From: Timema cristinae
Taxonomy: Eukaryota; Arthropoda; Insecta; Phasmatodea; Timematidae
Direction: 5' to 3'
Assembly: GCA_039000515.1 (NCBI GenBank)
Contig: JBCFYV010001001.1
Location: 6,873,033-6,937,032 of the forward strand
DNA length: 64,000 bases
Made by a program: the position numbers and the translations under genes. Positions 9,490-20,747 of the stretch are shown piece by piece; the first letter of the stretch is position 1, and every line of letters starts with the position of its first letter. The notes below the pieces were generated by a model, which worked only from the letters and a program-made list of their open reading frames with translations, was not told where the DNA came from and did not search any database.

Positions 9490-11055
9490 GGACTTACTGT
9501 GTTTCTTCAAGAAGATAGGGACTTACTGTGTTTCTTCAAGACGATAGGGACTTACTGTGTTTCTTCAAGAAGATGGGGACTTAATGTGTTTCTTCAAGAA
9601 GATGGGGACTTACTGTGTTTCTTCAAGAAGATAGGGACTTACTGTGTTTCTTCAAGAAGATGGGGACTTACTGTGTTTCTTCAAGAATATAGGTACTTAC
9701 TGTGTTTCTTCAAGAAGATGGGGACTTACTGTGTTTCTTCAAGAAGATAGGGACTTACTGTGTTTCTTCAAGAAGATAGGGACTTACTGTGTTTCTTCAA
9801 GAAGATGGGGACTTACTGTGTTTCTTCAAGAAGTTGGGGACTTACTGTGTTTCTTCAAGAAGATAGGGACTTACTGTGTTTCTTCAAGAAGATGGGGACT
9901 TACTGTGTTTCTTCAAGAATATAGGTACTTACTGTGTTTCTTCAAGAAGATGGGGACTTACTGTGTTTCTTCAAGAAGATAGGGACTTACTGTGTTTCTT
10001 CAAGAAGATAGGGACTTACTCTGTTTCTTCAAGAAGATGGGGACTTACTGTGTTTCTTCAAGAATATAGGGACTTACTGTGTTTCTTTAAGAAGATGGGG
10101 ACTTCATGCATTTCTTAAAGAAGTTGGGGACTTATTGTGTTTCTTCAAGAATATAGGGACTCTCTGTGTTTCTTCAAGAAAATAGGGACTCTCTGTGTTT
10201 CTTCAAGAAGATAGGGACTTACTGTGTTTCTTCAAAAAGATGGGGACTTACTGTGTTTCTTCAAGAATATGAGGACGTAGTGTGTTTCTTCAAGAATATA
10301 GGGACTCTCTGTGTTTCTTCAAGAATATAGGGACTCTCTGTGTTTCTTCAAGAATATAGGGACTCTCTGTGTTTCTTCAAGAAGATAGGGACTTACTGTG
10401 TTTCTTCAAAAAGATGGGGACTTACTGTGTTTCTTCAAGAATATGAGGACGTACTGTGTTTCTTCAAGAAGATGGGGACTTACTGTGTTTCTTCAAGAAG
10501 ATAGGGACTTACTGTGTTTCTTCAAGAAGATGGGGACTTACTGTGTTTCTTCAAGAAGTTGGGGAATTACTGTGTTTCTTCAAGAAGATAGGGACTTACT
10601 GTGTTTCTTCAAGAAGATGGGGACTTACTGTGTTTCTTCAAGAATATAGGTACTTACTGTGTTTCTTCAAGAAGATGGGGACTTACTGTGTTTCTTCAAG
10701 AAGATAGGGACTTACTGTGTTTCTTCAAGAAGATAGGGACTTACTGTGTTTCTTCAAGAAGATGGGGACTTACTGTGTTTCTTCAAGAATATAGGGACTT
10801 ACTGTGTTTCTTTAAGAAGATGGGGACTTCATGCATTTCTTAAAGAAGTTGGGGACTTATTGTGTTTCTTCAAGAATATAGGGACTCTCTGTGTTTCTTC
10901 AAGAATATAGGGACTCTCTGTGTTTCTTCAAGAAGATAGGGACTTACTGTGTTTCTTCAAAAAGATGGGGACTTACTGTGTTTCTTCAAGAATATGAGGA
11001 CGTACTGTGTTTCTTCAAGAAGATGGGGACTTACTGTGTTTCTTCAAAAAGATTG
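9490..11055. repeat. 29-bp minisatellite carrying the exon 27 donor
   Basis: About 54 head-to-tail units. The plus-strand consensus is gaagatggggacttactgtg followed by tttcttcaa. On the minus strand every standard unit contains GAAGAAACACA then gtaagtcccc, which is the exact exon-intron junction of exon 27 at 11035. Variant units (actctct, acttcat) lose the GT. A 25-unit block of 725 bp is itself duplicated: the unusual cttcatgcatttcttaaaga stretch recurs near 10101 and 10826. Since 29 is not a multiple of three, the apparent ORFs here are frame cycling, not genes. Confidence 0.95.
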
Positions 11056-11183
11056 CTCTTTCCTCCCTTCCAACGATTGCACCACCGCAGCTCATAGTGA
11101 TCTCAGAGGCCTCTTCAGTCTCTAACGAGGGCTCAGCCCCACTAGAATCTTCAGACTCACTGGCCCCTCCATCACTGCTATCA
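11035..11183 (-). CDS. VPS13: VPS13 exon 27: acidic linker
   Basis: A 149-bp exon with acceptor attgcag. It encodes DSSDGGASESEDSSGAE and later REERAIFLKKH. The donor AAACACA then gtaagt is the first of some 50 copies of the same signal. Entry and exit phases (third base in, one base out) fit exons 26 and 28. Which of the repeated donors is used in the cell cannot be told from sequence, but using the first keeps the frame. Confidence 0.85.
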
Positions 11184-11685
11184 CTGCAATAACCAGACAT
11201 TAGAGATGGTGTCACGGTTAAACCAGACACGCAGGAACATTTAAAATTGACGGAGTACAAGTGTGAAAACTGACGCTGGGATTATATTGGGGTTTGGCGA
11301 GGCTTCGTGAGAAAAGGGTGATTAGCATTTCCTAGCCCCAATACATTTGTGAAAAAAATGAAATGGTGTATATCTAAGCTATTTATATTATATTTTTATT
11401 GTTAATTTGAGGCATTTATAATAGTTTAAATAGTCGCTTGGATAGAGGCCATAAATATACTTATAGATAAATATATAGCTTATACAAAATAATTCACCTA
11501 TAAGCCCAGTAGTAATACCTTGTAAAAATTAAAATAAACATAGGTACTTGTAAATTTTATACTGTAAAATGACACTAAACTTATTTACAAGTAATATTGT
11601 CGTGTATAAAATACTATACGCCTAGGTACTAGTAGTATCCACATGTAGATATGACAATAAACCTAGGAACTAAAAGTGATATTAC

Positions 11686-11785
11686 CCTGTGAAAAGATGA
11701 CCAATCGCGCCAGCAAGTTTTTCCAACACTCCTTCCTCGTTTTCAGAATCAGAGTCCTCGGGATATCCAATGAGTCGCTCACATT
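11686..11785 (-). CDS. VPS13: VPS13 exon 26: acidic linker
   Basis: A 100-bp exon with acceptor ctattacag and donor ACAGG then gtaata. It encodes CERLIGYPEDSDSENEEGV and AGAIGHLFTG. It belongs to the acidic, probably flexible segment spanning exons 25-27. Confidence 0.88.
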
Positions 11786-11873
11786 CTGTAATAGTAATGG
11801 TTCAATAACTAAAAACCATTTCGATCTTCTAATATTCGCTAGTTAAGATGGAATAGAAGGGAGCACGAGTTAA

Positions 11874-12237
11874 AAGGCCTGTGTTTTGAAATTTTAATGT
11901 AAAAAAAAATTAATATTTTTTGTCAAAGCAAATAGAATATTGATCCAGTATTAACATGGAGTTTAATTTTCTTCACTTGTTGACATCAACCGTTCCTGAA
12001 TATCTTTCATGAGCATGGTGGCATTATCTAACAAACTTTATAAATGAAGAAAAAAAGCTGTCTTTAAATTTCAGGACACGGGACAGATAGCCAAGAAATT
12101 TGGAGGTCACCATGTGAATAAAGTTGTTTTTACTGTAGCAATATTTTATTTATTTTGGCCCAAAATTTTTTTTAAAATAAAAACTTCAAAAACACTGGCT
12201 TTTTCTTGCGTCCCCTTCTATCTCACCTTAGGTACAA
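11874..12237. mobile_element. TTAA MITE copy
   Basis: It lies between TTAA (11870-11873) and TTAG (12238-12241). Its halves face each other as in the 4639 copy (aacatggagtttaattttct versus taaagttgtttttactgtag), with cacc at the right end. It is degenerate. Confidence 0.65.
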
Positions 12238-12243
12238 ACTTTT

Positions 12244-12480
12244 TTTAGCACCGCTTCTTACTATCTATTTAAAATATGCGTATGCGTACTAATTACACTA
12301 GTGAGTTGGGATGAGTAAGGTTGAATTTAGAGGAAGTGTACCCGCATTTGCATGGAGTAAGAATGGACAAACCCCCCGCATCACACCCAACCGGGACTCG
12401 AACCACGATCCCACTGTCATTAGAAATCTAGTATATTACGAAAGTGACTCCTTAAGACCATGCAGCCACCGAAGCAGGTA
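12244..12480 (-). mobile_element. SINE family 1 copy
   Basis: An inverted, nearly complete copy: agcaccgcttcttac tail, gggatgagtaaggttgaattt middle, B box (RC of gggactcgaaccacg) and a tRNA-like head ending at ccgaagcagg. Confidence 0.85.
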
Positions 12481-12726
12481 TGTACAATTATTTGTACAAA
12501 CATTTACTTTCACCACAAAATTGCTCTGCTTACCCTCGCAATATTACAAAACACAGCACTGACAGATAGCCACACGCCACTATTAATTAACAGATAACGT
12601 GCATTCCAATCTACCCTGAAAGCGGTCTTACCTCAACGAGTTACACTATGGCCCTATCTTACAAGCTGCGCCATAGTGGAACAATGCAACATAAGCTACC
12701 TAGCATTCAGGATAAATGAAGAGTAC

Positions 12727-12943
12727 CGTTAATATTCCTGATGGGAGCTTGCGCCGCCTCGACGTTGTGCCTCCTGATGAAGGTCATGCCGTTCTCAGAC
12801 GCCGCCTCGTCCGCAGATGTGTCCGACTCCTCCACCTGATGCTGCAGAGACCTCCTCACCGCTCTAGCGTGTCCACTTTCCAACTCGCTGGAATTGTCGT
12901 GGTCCAGACGACTCGACACGGGGAACGCTTTCGCTTGGAACAC
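12727..12943 (-). CDS. VPS13: VPS13 exon 25: linker
   Basis: A 217-bp GC-rich exon with acceptor gtgccacag and donor AACG then gtactc. It encodes VFQAKAFPVSSRLDHDNSSE and, further on, VEESDTSADEAASENGMTF. It is low-complexity and acidic, as expected for a variable VPS13 loop; both splice phases fit. Confidence 0.92.
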
Positions 12944-13012
12944 CTGTGGCACGGAACAGTCGGCATCACATGGGTTAGGGGGGGTACTTTCTGTTTACTC
13001 TAAAAGATAGCA

Positions 13013-13269
13013 GTTTCTCTTATATACAATGTCAATGTTTCTGCTGCATTTGAGACTATAGGTACAAAGCACGCCCTATACATCACTTCATTACACCCTT
13101 TGTTTACCTTGAAAGGCAGACCTTGCTTGGTTCCACTATGGCGTAGCATATAGTGTAGGTCCTTAGTGTAATCAACGGACAACGGGTGTAAGGAATTGAT
13201 GTATAGGGCGTGCTTTGTACCAATAGTATCAAATGCAGCAGAAACATTGACATTGTATATAAGAGAAAC
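13013..13269. mobile_element. Fold-back element, 74-bp arms
   Basis: 13013-13085 is the inverted, nearly perfect copy of 13196-13269 (shared gtttctcttatatacaatgt and aaagcacgccctata). The 110-bp spacer holds one unit of the ccactatgg/ccatagtg mini-repeat seen elsewhere. The DNA could form a stable hairpin. Confidence 0.85.
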
Positions 13270-13289
13270 TAAAATTTGGAGACCATGGG

Positions 13290-13616
13290 AATGAAGTTTG
13301 AGAAGAGAATGTTAGCTATAACGAGGAGAAACAAGATAAGTAATGAACTTATCTGGGAATAAGTGAGGGTACATAAGATAGTAGAGTAATCAAGGCTGAG
13401 ATGGTATATTCATGTAATGAAGTTGGAAAAGGATAGGATACCAAAGATACTTATGGATATGAAGTATGTATGGAAAATACGGCAAGGAGATCAAAGAAAG
13501 GAATGGGAAGAGCAGACAGCAGAAAGTGTGCACGTAAGAGAAGGAGAATGGAAGAGATTAAAGGGTGAAGAATTGTGTCAGTTTAGAGGAAGATGGAGAC
13601 TTTTACTAGACTGATC
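13290..13616 (+). pseudogene. LINE reverse-transcriptase C-terminal remnant
   Basis: The plus strand reads, with frame breaks and stops, RRNKISNELIWE, then RWYIHVMKLEKDRIPK, then KEWEEQTAESVH. This is the familiar endonuclease/reverse-transcriptase tail of invertebrate non-LTR elements (RW.GHV.R, RIP). Upstream domains are missing, so it is a 5'-truncated copy. Confidence 0.65.
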
Positions 13617-14794
13617 TGGCCACAGCCTGGTAACCTTTGTTGTTGTTGTTGTTGATGACGATAATGATGATGAAATTTGCCTGGTAACATTGGAGATTGC
13701 GGTTTGTGTCAGATGTATCCGAAACATTTAGTTAGTTCCTAAATTTGGAAAATTTAAATTATATTTTATATTATTATATTAGCAGGTATACGCTTTAAAA
13801 CTGACGTTTTAGGGCTTGCACTGCGTTGAATTATCTTAATAAGTGGTTTGATAATTCATCCCAGATGATAGTTGCTACAACTACACCCACAACGGGTTAT
13901 TTATTAAATGTAACTCAAGTCCATTAGTTTTAATTCAAACATCAGTCCCAAAGGCCTTAGAAACAAGGTCTATTACTTTAATGCCAGTATGATGGTCATT
14001 AAAGTTTGCTTTGAGAGAAAAGGGGGAATTTCACTATACTTACATAATCTACGGCATTATAAACTCGAAAGCTCATTGCCGCACTTACAAAAGTAACCTA
14101 CCCCTATCTTGAGTTAGCTCTAACCAGTCCATCTAATTACACCCTATCTCTTTCATGTCCATTCCAATGTTATCATCCCATCTGTGTCTAGGTAAACCTA
14201 CTAGTCTCTTTCCATTGGGCTTTCAGTAATTACCTTGAGCGTGGTTATAGATTCTTACATTCACGTTCTATGTCCTACTCATTGTAATCTAAGAGACTAT
14301 TTAAAAAAAAAGGTATCCCCAATGCTTACAGTTGGGAATCGAACCTCACTATCCACAACTACAGCCAGGCTTACTAAGAAACAATCAATTCTTCCATAAT
14401 TTAAATCTTTACGAAAGTAGTAGGTCCGGAACGGGTTCAACTCAACCTTGTGAGGACAAAAGAGGATCTACTTGAATGAAAAGGTAGCGGTTTTGTTCTA
14501 TAAAATTGAGATTAACGCCTGGGGGTTAGTTATGCTAAGAATATAACAACTCTCTTTATATGCATAAGTGGGTAAAATCTTCACCAACAGACAGCGTCCG
14601 CTAGGCTGGTATAGCCAGATTGCAGGATGACACCATGGAGTCAAAGTTTAAATGATAAAACCAGTGGCATGTAATGAATTGTTTCCAGGCTAAGCAGAGC
14701 TAAAACTGAATCAAATAGCCAAAGCTATTATTTATGCTTTTTAGTGAGGATTACTCCATCTAGATATATTCTGAAAGTTGAAAAATGACATCTG

Positions 14795-14862
14795 AACACG
14801 AGAATTGAACCCGGGACCTGTGGCTTAGTACGCCAATGCTCTTACCACTGAGCAAGCCAAGA
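14795..14862 (-). mobile_element. tRNA-like SINE head, family 3
   Basis: On the minus strand ttgctcagtggtaagagc (A box) and gggttcaattctc (B box) resemble a tRNA. Similar heads occur at 20870, 21000 and 39110 in varied orientation, so this is a dispersed SINE family rather than a tRNA gene. Confidence 0.55.
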
Positions 14863-15144
14863 TTCGTCCTGTACCCAGGGCCATTCTTCACTCATATTTT
14901 AAGAGCTAAAACTGTACAAAATGTGGTAAATTCTCTCCCACTCAGTCCTTATTTTACCAATCACAAATAGGCTATGCATTAAATGACTCCCTATGGAATG
15001 TATGCTTCTTAATATCTGACCAATGAGTGTTCTACTGAAACATGAAAACCATTCAAAGGTACCGTTTCGACTAAGTATCGTCAACCCCCCTGATGACACT
15101 CCTTGGCACGCCACATAACAAAAGACATGACAATGTTCACGAAC

Positions 15145-15260
15145 CTTGACGAGTACTTCCCACGGCCTGTACACGTGTTCCTCGTCGACAGAAGGTTCTA
15201 TAAGAGGCTCCCAAGCTGCTATCTTATTGTTATAATAGGAGGCTTGAAGCTGGACCTCTC
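15145..15260 (-). CDS. VPS13: VPS13 exon 24: hallmark YYN..WEP segment
   Basis: A 116-bp exon with acceptor cttgttacag and donor GTCAAG then gttcgt. It encodes EVQLQASYYNNKIAAWEPLI and RPWEVLVK. The YYN...WEPL.EP motif, with a following PWE, is one of the best conserved stretches of VPS13 proteins, so this exon anchors the family call. Confidence 0.96.
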
Positions 15261-15539
15261 CTGTAACAAGGGACCATCAAGTTAGTCATTCTAATTGGGT
15301 GTACTAAAGTAATTTCCTAAAATGTGAGGCGAGGCTTAAAACCCGCGAAGAAAAGTCTAAGTCGAAGATAAGGGTTTTGTTGTTGTCATATAACATTATT
15401 TTTAATTTTTAAATCATCAATCAAATGCATCTAGGTTAAGAGAAAGATTTAGAGAACAAACACATCACACTATATACTTTCATGATAGCATTATTATTAC
15501 GTTTTCTGTCTTATGACAGGTCCATTGTTTTTGTCAGTG

Positions 15540-17085
15540 AACTTACACCTCCAACGCACTCTTTCTTATTCCTCCTCCTTCAACCCCCAGAATTCTGACA
15601 TCTCTGACTGTTTATATTTTAATGTTATAGATTTCATTTGATGAGTCTGTGTTAAAATACTGTTTAGTAGCTGTTATATAATAAATACAGATTGAATATG
15701 TTATGTTTGGTGAGATATTTAAAATCTGCTCATAATATAACGAAGTTTTCTCCTCCCTTCAAAATTTTGCGAAGATGCCAAGTTTAATAATGTGGGTGTC
15801 ATAGTAAAAGTGAAGGAGATTTGACTATCAACTTCGACTTCAACATTTCTAAGCTTCGCACACGTTTACCTAACACAGTATCATCATTCGTAGCCCAGTA
15901 GTGGAAAGATTAACCAGTACTGATGACAGTACCTTTTCTTAGGGGACGCCCGAGTGTACTAACCGTACATCTTTTCAATGAAGGCTCTGTCCATGTCCCA
16001 ATGAGGTTAGGGGAGGATGATAGTAAGCATGAGGGTCTGGAACCGGTAAAAATACTTAAACCTAACTTAAGTGACCATTGGGATAATTCCCTTCAGGGAG
16101 AAATACCCAAAGTCCCAGCTGAGAAAGTAACCCGGATCTCTAGGCTCGTAGCTAGGTGCATCGACCACTAAAGCAGAGGACTGGTTTTTCAAATTCTTAA
16201 ATGTACATAGATTTTCATATTTAAATATTTACATTTTTTATAACATAATCGACTATGACCAATCAAGTTAATTTTGGTCACACTAATATAGAAAGTATAC
16301 CTGATATGTTTGCGAGCTTAAAATACTCAAAAGATCGACTTTTAACACTTATGTAGTTTCCCTAATGGATTGAGTGAATAATGGCTTGAGATCGACCGGT
16401 TGCCAACATTTGGTCTACATCTGTGTTTTACAAACTCTCGTCACTCGTGTACCCTATCCTCTTGCTTGAAAAAAATAGGAAACAAATACGTTTGATCTTG
16501 TAAAGTATAAATGGTCATACCAAATTTAAAAAATAATTTTTAGTGGTAAGCTAAATAAAGCCTAAAGAGATGTTTAGCGAGGTCTATGACATCACGTAAA
16601 AGTCTGGGTTAATTATTTATTTATCAGTCTTACAGCTACTAAACAAAATAATTTATGATTGAAAAAACTAAGTGTTAAGCTGCGTATCCCCCTGAAATCT
16701 TTCACGTACCTATTTGGGTACGAGTATCACAGTTTTATAAATACTGTGTTAGGTAAACGTGTGCGAAGCTTAGAAATGTTAAAAGCCCAAGTTGAAAGTC
16801 AAATCTCTTTCACTTTTACTATGACACCCACATTATTAACCTTTGCATCTTCGAAAAATTTTGAAGGGAGGAGAAAACTTTGTTATATTATGAGCAGATT
16901 TTAAATATCTCACAAAATATGACATATTTCAATGTATAATTATTATTATAACCACTAATAAACAGTATTTTAACACAGACAAATCATCAAATTTAAATCT
17001 ATAACGTTAAATAGAAACATTAAGAGATGTCAAAATTCTGGGAACTGAAGGAGAAGACAGAATACAAAGTGCGTTGGCGGTAGAA
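15540..17085. mobile_element. Large fold-back element, arms of about 340 bp
   Basis: 15540-15883 matches the reverse complement of 16743-17085 over its whole length with scattered differences (shared gatatttaaaatctgctcat and aagcttcgcacacgtttacc). The 860-bp loop has no convincing gene; an 82-codon plus-strand frame at 15923-16171 has no family resemblance I can see. It lies wholly within the intron between exons 23 and 24. Confidence 0.85.
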
Positions 17086-17132
17086 GTACAATATTATTAT
17101 TGTATTTGAAAAATGGCAAGTTTAAATACGTA

Positions 17133-17136
<4 letters not shown>

Positions 17137-17194
<58 letters not shown>
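17137..17194. repeat. (TTA)n microsatellite
   Basis: A pure trinucleotide run of about 19 units, not attached to a SINE tail. Confidence 0.95.
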
Positions 17195-17805
17195 GTCCTT
17201 AGTGCCTTTTTAAAATAAAAACCTAGTAAAATCCCCATAGGGGAGAATAACAGAAATAAAACACCTGTTAAAACATCAAGTGCATATACACTACATTAAA
17301 TGGAAAATACAAATGTATAAAAACGTATTAAAATTTTAAAACATAATCTCAATATCATAGAATTTAACAGATGCATTCTATAAACTTGAGACTCAAAATT
17401 GAATTAAAAAGCTTCACCTGGCGTGTGTTTATCGGAGTAAACAAATAATTTAATCAGTGATGTCACGTAACAAAACATGAAGGTCGCCCTTTAAAATCAA
17501 AATCCAGGTGAATGGGGGCGTTCTTGAGATACTTTGCCCAAATTGGATACATACTAAGAAGAGGGGGGCGGGGGCATCGCAAAGCTTACACACAGGAGGT
17601 TATTTCACTCTCAATAGAAAACCACGGGTCAGTGAAGTATGGCCGACGTGGGGTCTGGGTCATGATTACCTCTTTGATTTTAAAGAATAAATATAAATGT
17701 GTCAACAAAAACGATGAGTAATTGTGCTTTCTTTTATGAGTTTATAAGTTTCTTGGGGCCCATAAAGGTGGATAACCCTTGGCGTAGAGTCCTTGGTGAT
17801 AGTAC

Positions 17806-17991
17806 CTTTCATGTAAAGTTGTTTGGACCAATTATGAGCGCTGGCTTCAGCTGATGACTTGAACAGCAGGACAGGTATTCTTTGGCTGCCATCCTCCATT
17901 TCTAGCACCACTCGGAGTTTAGGAACAGCTATCGTCAGCAGCTCATTAGAATGAGCATCAGGGTATAAGGGCTGAGTGTACAAGAAGGTTT
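17806..17991 (-). CDS. VPS13: VPS13 exon 23
   Basis: A 186-bp exon with acceptor cttccag and donor AAAG then gtacta. It encodes ETFLYTQPLYPDAHSNEL, then VPKLRVVLEMEDGSQRIPVL and AHNWSKQLYMKG. The strand pattern fits one beta-groove module just before the YYN..WEP module of exon 24, and the split Gly codon joins the two. Confidence 0.94.
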
Positions 17992-18119
17992 CTGGAAGAG
18001 AATCGCAATAAAATAGAATTAGAAAAAAAAAATGTGTTTCGTTGAATAGAAAAAAAAAAAAAGGTTCGGGTGCACCGCATTTATACATGGAACCTGATAT
18101 GGTGGCCTAAAATAGCATA

Positions 18120-18470
18120 CGCCCTGTATAGTAATAATAATAATAATAATAATCGACTGTAATGGCAAAGTTAAGGCTACCGCCTTTTCTTACACTTAAC
18201 CAATACAATTAAAATTAAGTTTAACAAAATAATATTTATAAAAATACATTTTTTTAAATAAAAACTATAGATAAAAATACACTAGGATTATCTAATATGA
18301 GAATGCGCGCATACACACAAAAGGTGTGATTACGTCTCACACTCCTCAATCTCACGAATGAGCTTCCACACGCAGATTATTAGCGACTTTTGTCTTTAAA
18401 CCATTCAATTCTAATGTATTTATATCTGTATCATCAAGGCCTCAATATACATATGTATGGAGGTCGTTAC
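18120..18470 (-). pseudogene. LINE 3' end fragment
   Basis: It matches the 3' part of the element at 36656-37560 (shared cactcctcaatctcacgaat and cttacacttaaccaat), ending at an ATT-type microsatellite tail. Only the last codons and the 3' UTR remain. Confidence 0.6.
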
Positions 18471-18532
18471 AGAGGGGGCACATATCACATATCCAATAAT
18501 ATGAGAAAACCCAACACTCTTATAAATGTAAA

Positions 18533-18533
<1 letters not shown>

Positions 18534-18587
<54 letters not shown>

Positions 18588-18854
18588 GCACCGCGTCTTA
18601 CTACCCGTTCGGGTTATACGCACTTACGATAATGTGTAATGGTAGGGTGATTGTGAGATGAAATGAAGGACCTACAGTTTAACGTGGAATCCGAACCACG
18701 GTGGCAGCCTGGCATTCCACACATTCACAAGATGTCTTGTCAGAGGTGTAGGAAGGGTTTGGAAAATCAGATAAATCTGTGCCGTGACCGAGGATTGAAC
18801 CCCGGCCGCCAGCACAGAAGTCTGACACCTTACCCCTAGACCACCAGGTCACCC
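18534..18854 (-). mobile_element. SINE family 2, full length with (TTA)n tail
   Basis: On the minus strand the head ggtgacctggtggtctaggg and B box ggggttcaatcctc derive from a tRNA. The tail ends as in family 1 (gtagtaagacgcggtgct) followed by (TAA)n. The 13-bp sequence tataaatgtaaaa flanks it at 18521-18533 and 18855-18867, a perfect target-site duplication. Confidence 0.92.
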
Positions 18855-18942
18855 TATAAATGTAAAAGAAGCAGTGAATTATTTTTTACTCAGAAATAAA
18901 TATACGTTTGCTGACTCTTAGAATAAGTCCAGTATTACTTTT

Positions 18943-19190
18943 TAAAACCATGTCTTACTACTCTTTTGGGTTTTACACATATGTATTGATTACGTTAGTG
19001 TGTTGGGGATGAGGGAGGTAGAATTTAGAGGAAGGTTACTTGCATTTGCGCGCAGGGAAAGTGGAAAATCGTTCAGACAAAAATTCCCGCAATACACCCG
19101 ACCGAGATTCAAACCCCGATCTGCTCATTATCAGCAGTCTCAATCTATTCCTAAAGTGACAATTTGAGCCATTTGGCCACCAAAGTCTAT
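18943..19190 (-). mobile_element. SINE family 1 copy
   Basis: An inverted, diverged copy with gttggggatgagggaggtag, a B box (RC of gattcaaaccccg) and a degenerate head ending in ggccaccaaag. Confidence 0.8.
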
Positions 19191-19259
19191 AGTTTTTATA
19201 ATCGTTTGTATTATACAAACGGTACATATTTATTTGTATTTTTCAATTTAAAGTGAAAA

Positions 19260-19576
19260 TAGGTTAGTTCTATTCCCTCCAATAATTAAGATATAATGAC
19301 TTCCAAGCGTATTCTTAAACATATCCCAGTATCCCTATCCACGGATATTGTAATATATGAAGAATACGAGTAAAAAGCGGGGAAAGGCCAACTTTAACTT
19401 AAATTGAACTAGTTATGCCATCTGTTAGACAATCGTGAAACCTTTCTAATGCACTTTGGATTATAGTTGAAAGAGGTTACTGTCATATTTAAATTAATTT
19501 AAAAAAGGGTTTTCTGGGTTCCTTATGTGACTTGAGTTATAAAAGATGTTATCCTTGAAAATGTGTGTAGTTGAAT
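19260..19576 (+). repeat. 317-bp direct repeat, copy 1
   Basis: It is almost identical to 21111-21427; I see only about two substitutions. It contains no frame of note. Confidence 0.92.
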
Positions 19577-19884
19577 TTTCCCCCTTTTTCTCTTGTACCC
19601 TTCATTTATATTAATTAAATGAAGAGTTTGTCAGTCATGAGGATTGCGCAATATTTACAACACGCAGAGGGCCGAAAATTTAAAGTTAGTAGCCCCTGTA
19701 TATAGGCATGTACACCTGAAGCTGGAATGTTAAATTTTTTATTAGATTTTTTAAATTTACCAAGAACTGCGTTGGAAGAAATAAAACGAAGATATTTTTA
19801 TCTGTGTGTTGGAAGCAAAGAAAAGCTTTACCCGGGGTAACCACGCAATTATTTGATTTTAGTGGAATTATTTAATTTTTCACC

Positions 19885-19886
<2 letters not shown>

Positions 19887-19926
<40 letters not shown>

Positions 19927-20176
19927 ATTTAGCACCGCGTCTTACTACCCGTTCGGGTTATATTCTTTAAGTACTAATTACGCTAATGGATTGGGAATTT
20001 AAAAGGTTGAATTAAAGGAAGTGAACCCGCATTTGCGTGGAGGAAGAGTGGAAAACCATTTTAGGAAAAACCGCCCCCAGTTCACCCAACTGAGATTTGA
20101 ACCTCGATCTCCCCGTCCTCAGCAGTCGAGCTTAACGCGACTAGCGCGTTAGCCAACTACGCCACCAAGGCGGGTT
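19887..20176 (-). mobile_element. SINE family 1, full length with (TTA)n tail
   Basis: A well-preserved inverted copy: (TTA)n, agcaccgcgtcttactaccc, the conserved middle, the B box, and a head ending ggcgtagttggctaacgcgc on the minus strand. Flanking ttttcaccgtt and ttttcaacgtc suggest a diverged target duplication. Confidence 0.88.
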
Positions 20177-20747
20177 TTCAACGTCGTTAATGTCATGGGG
20201 GGGGGAGGGGGGGGAATCTAAAATATTATAATATTATATTTACTAAAAATATAGGTGAACATCCAGCCGCTTAGCTATTGCGGTTGTTAATTTTTATCTA
20301 TTTTTAGAACTAATTTAGCTTGCAAAATGCAAGTACACTTCGATTACCCTGAAAGGTATCCATCTTATTTCGACAGTTTACACTATGTCCCTATATTATA
20401 AGCTACACTATAGTGGAACCAAGCAAGGTATACATCTGACCTTGACAAACTACACTATGATCCTAATTTATAGGATAGTGAAACCAAACGATGTAATTCT
20501 AATGAATTTAAATTAGTTGAAAAATGGCACCTAAGCACGGTAGTCTAACCAATGACATAATTTTTCTTAGCGCACCAACTCTCTACTATTGAACTTTTCA
20601 GAGTTCGTCCCATGCTCAATGTCATTTCTTACTCATAGCTTAAGGCCGAATGTATTATGGACATGCGTCGCTTTAAATAGTACAATCATGTACTGTATAC
20701 TTAACAGCATAATAGCCCTTCCGAGTCGCAGATGCCTATGATATCTG

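Noticed and set aside
9490..11055. CRISPR array
   Set aside because: The units are contiguous without unique spacers, and the window is from an animal genome.
9481..11097. Row of plus-strand frames with repeated CVSSRRWG-like peptides
   Set aside because: The 29-bp unit cycles through all three frames every 87 bp. There is no start or context of a gene, and the repeats match a splice donor on the other strand.
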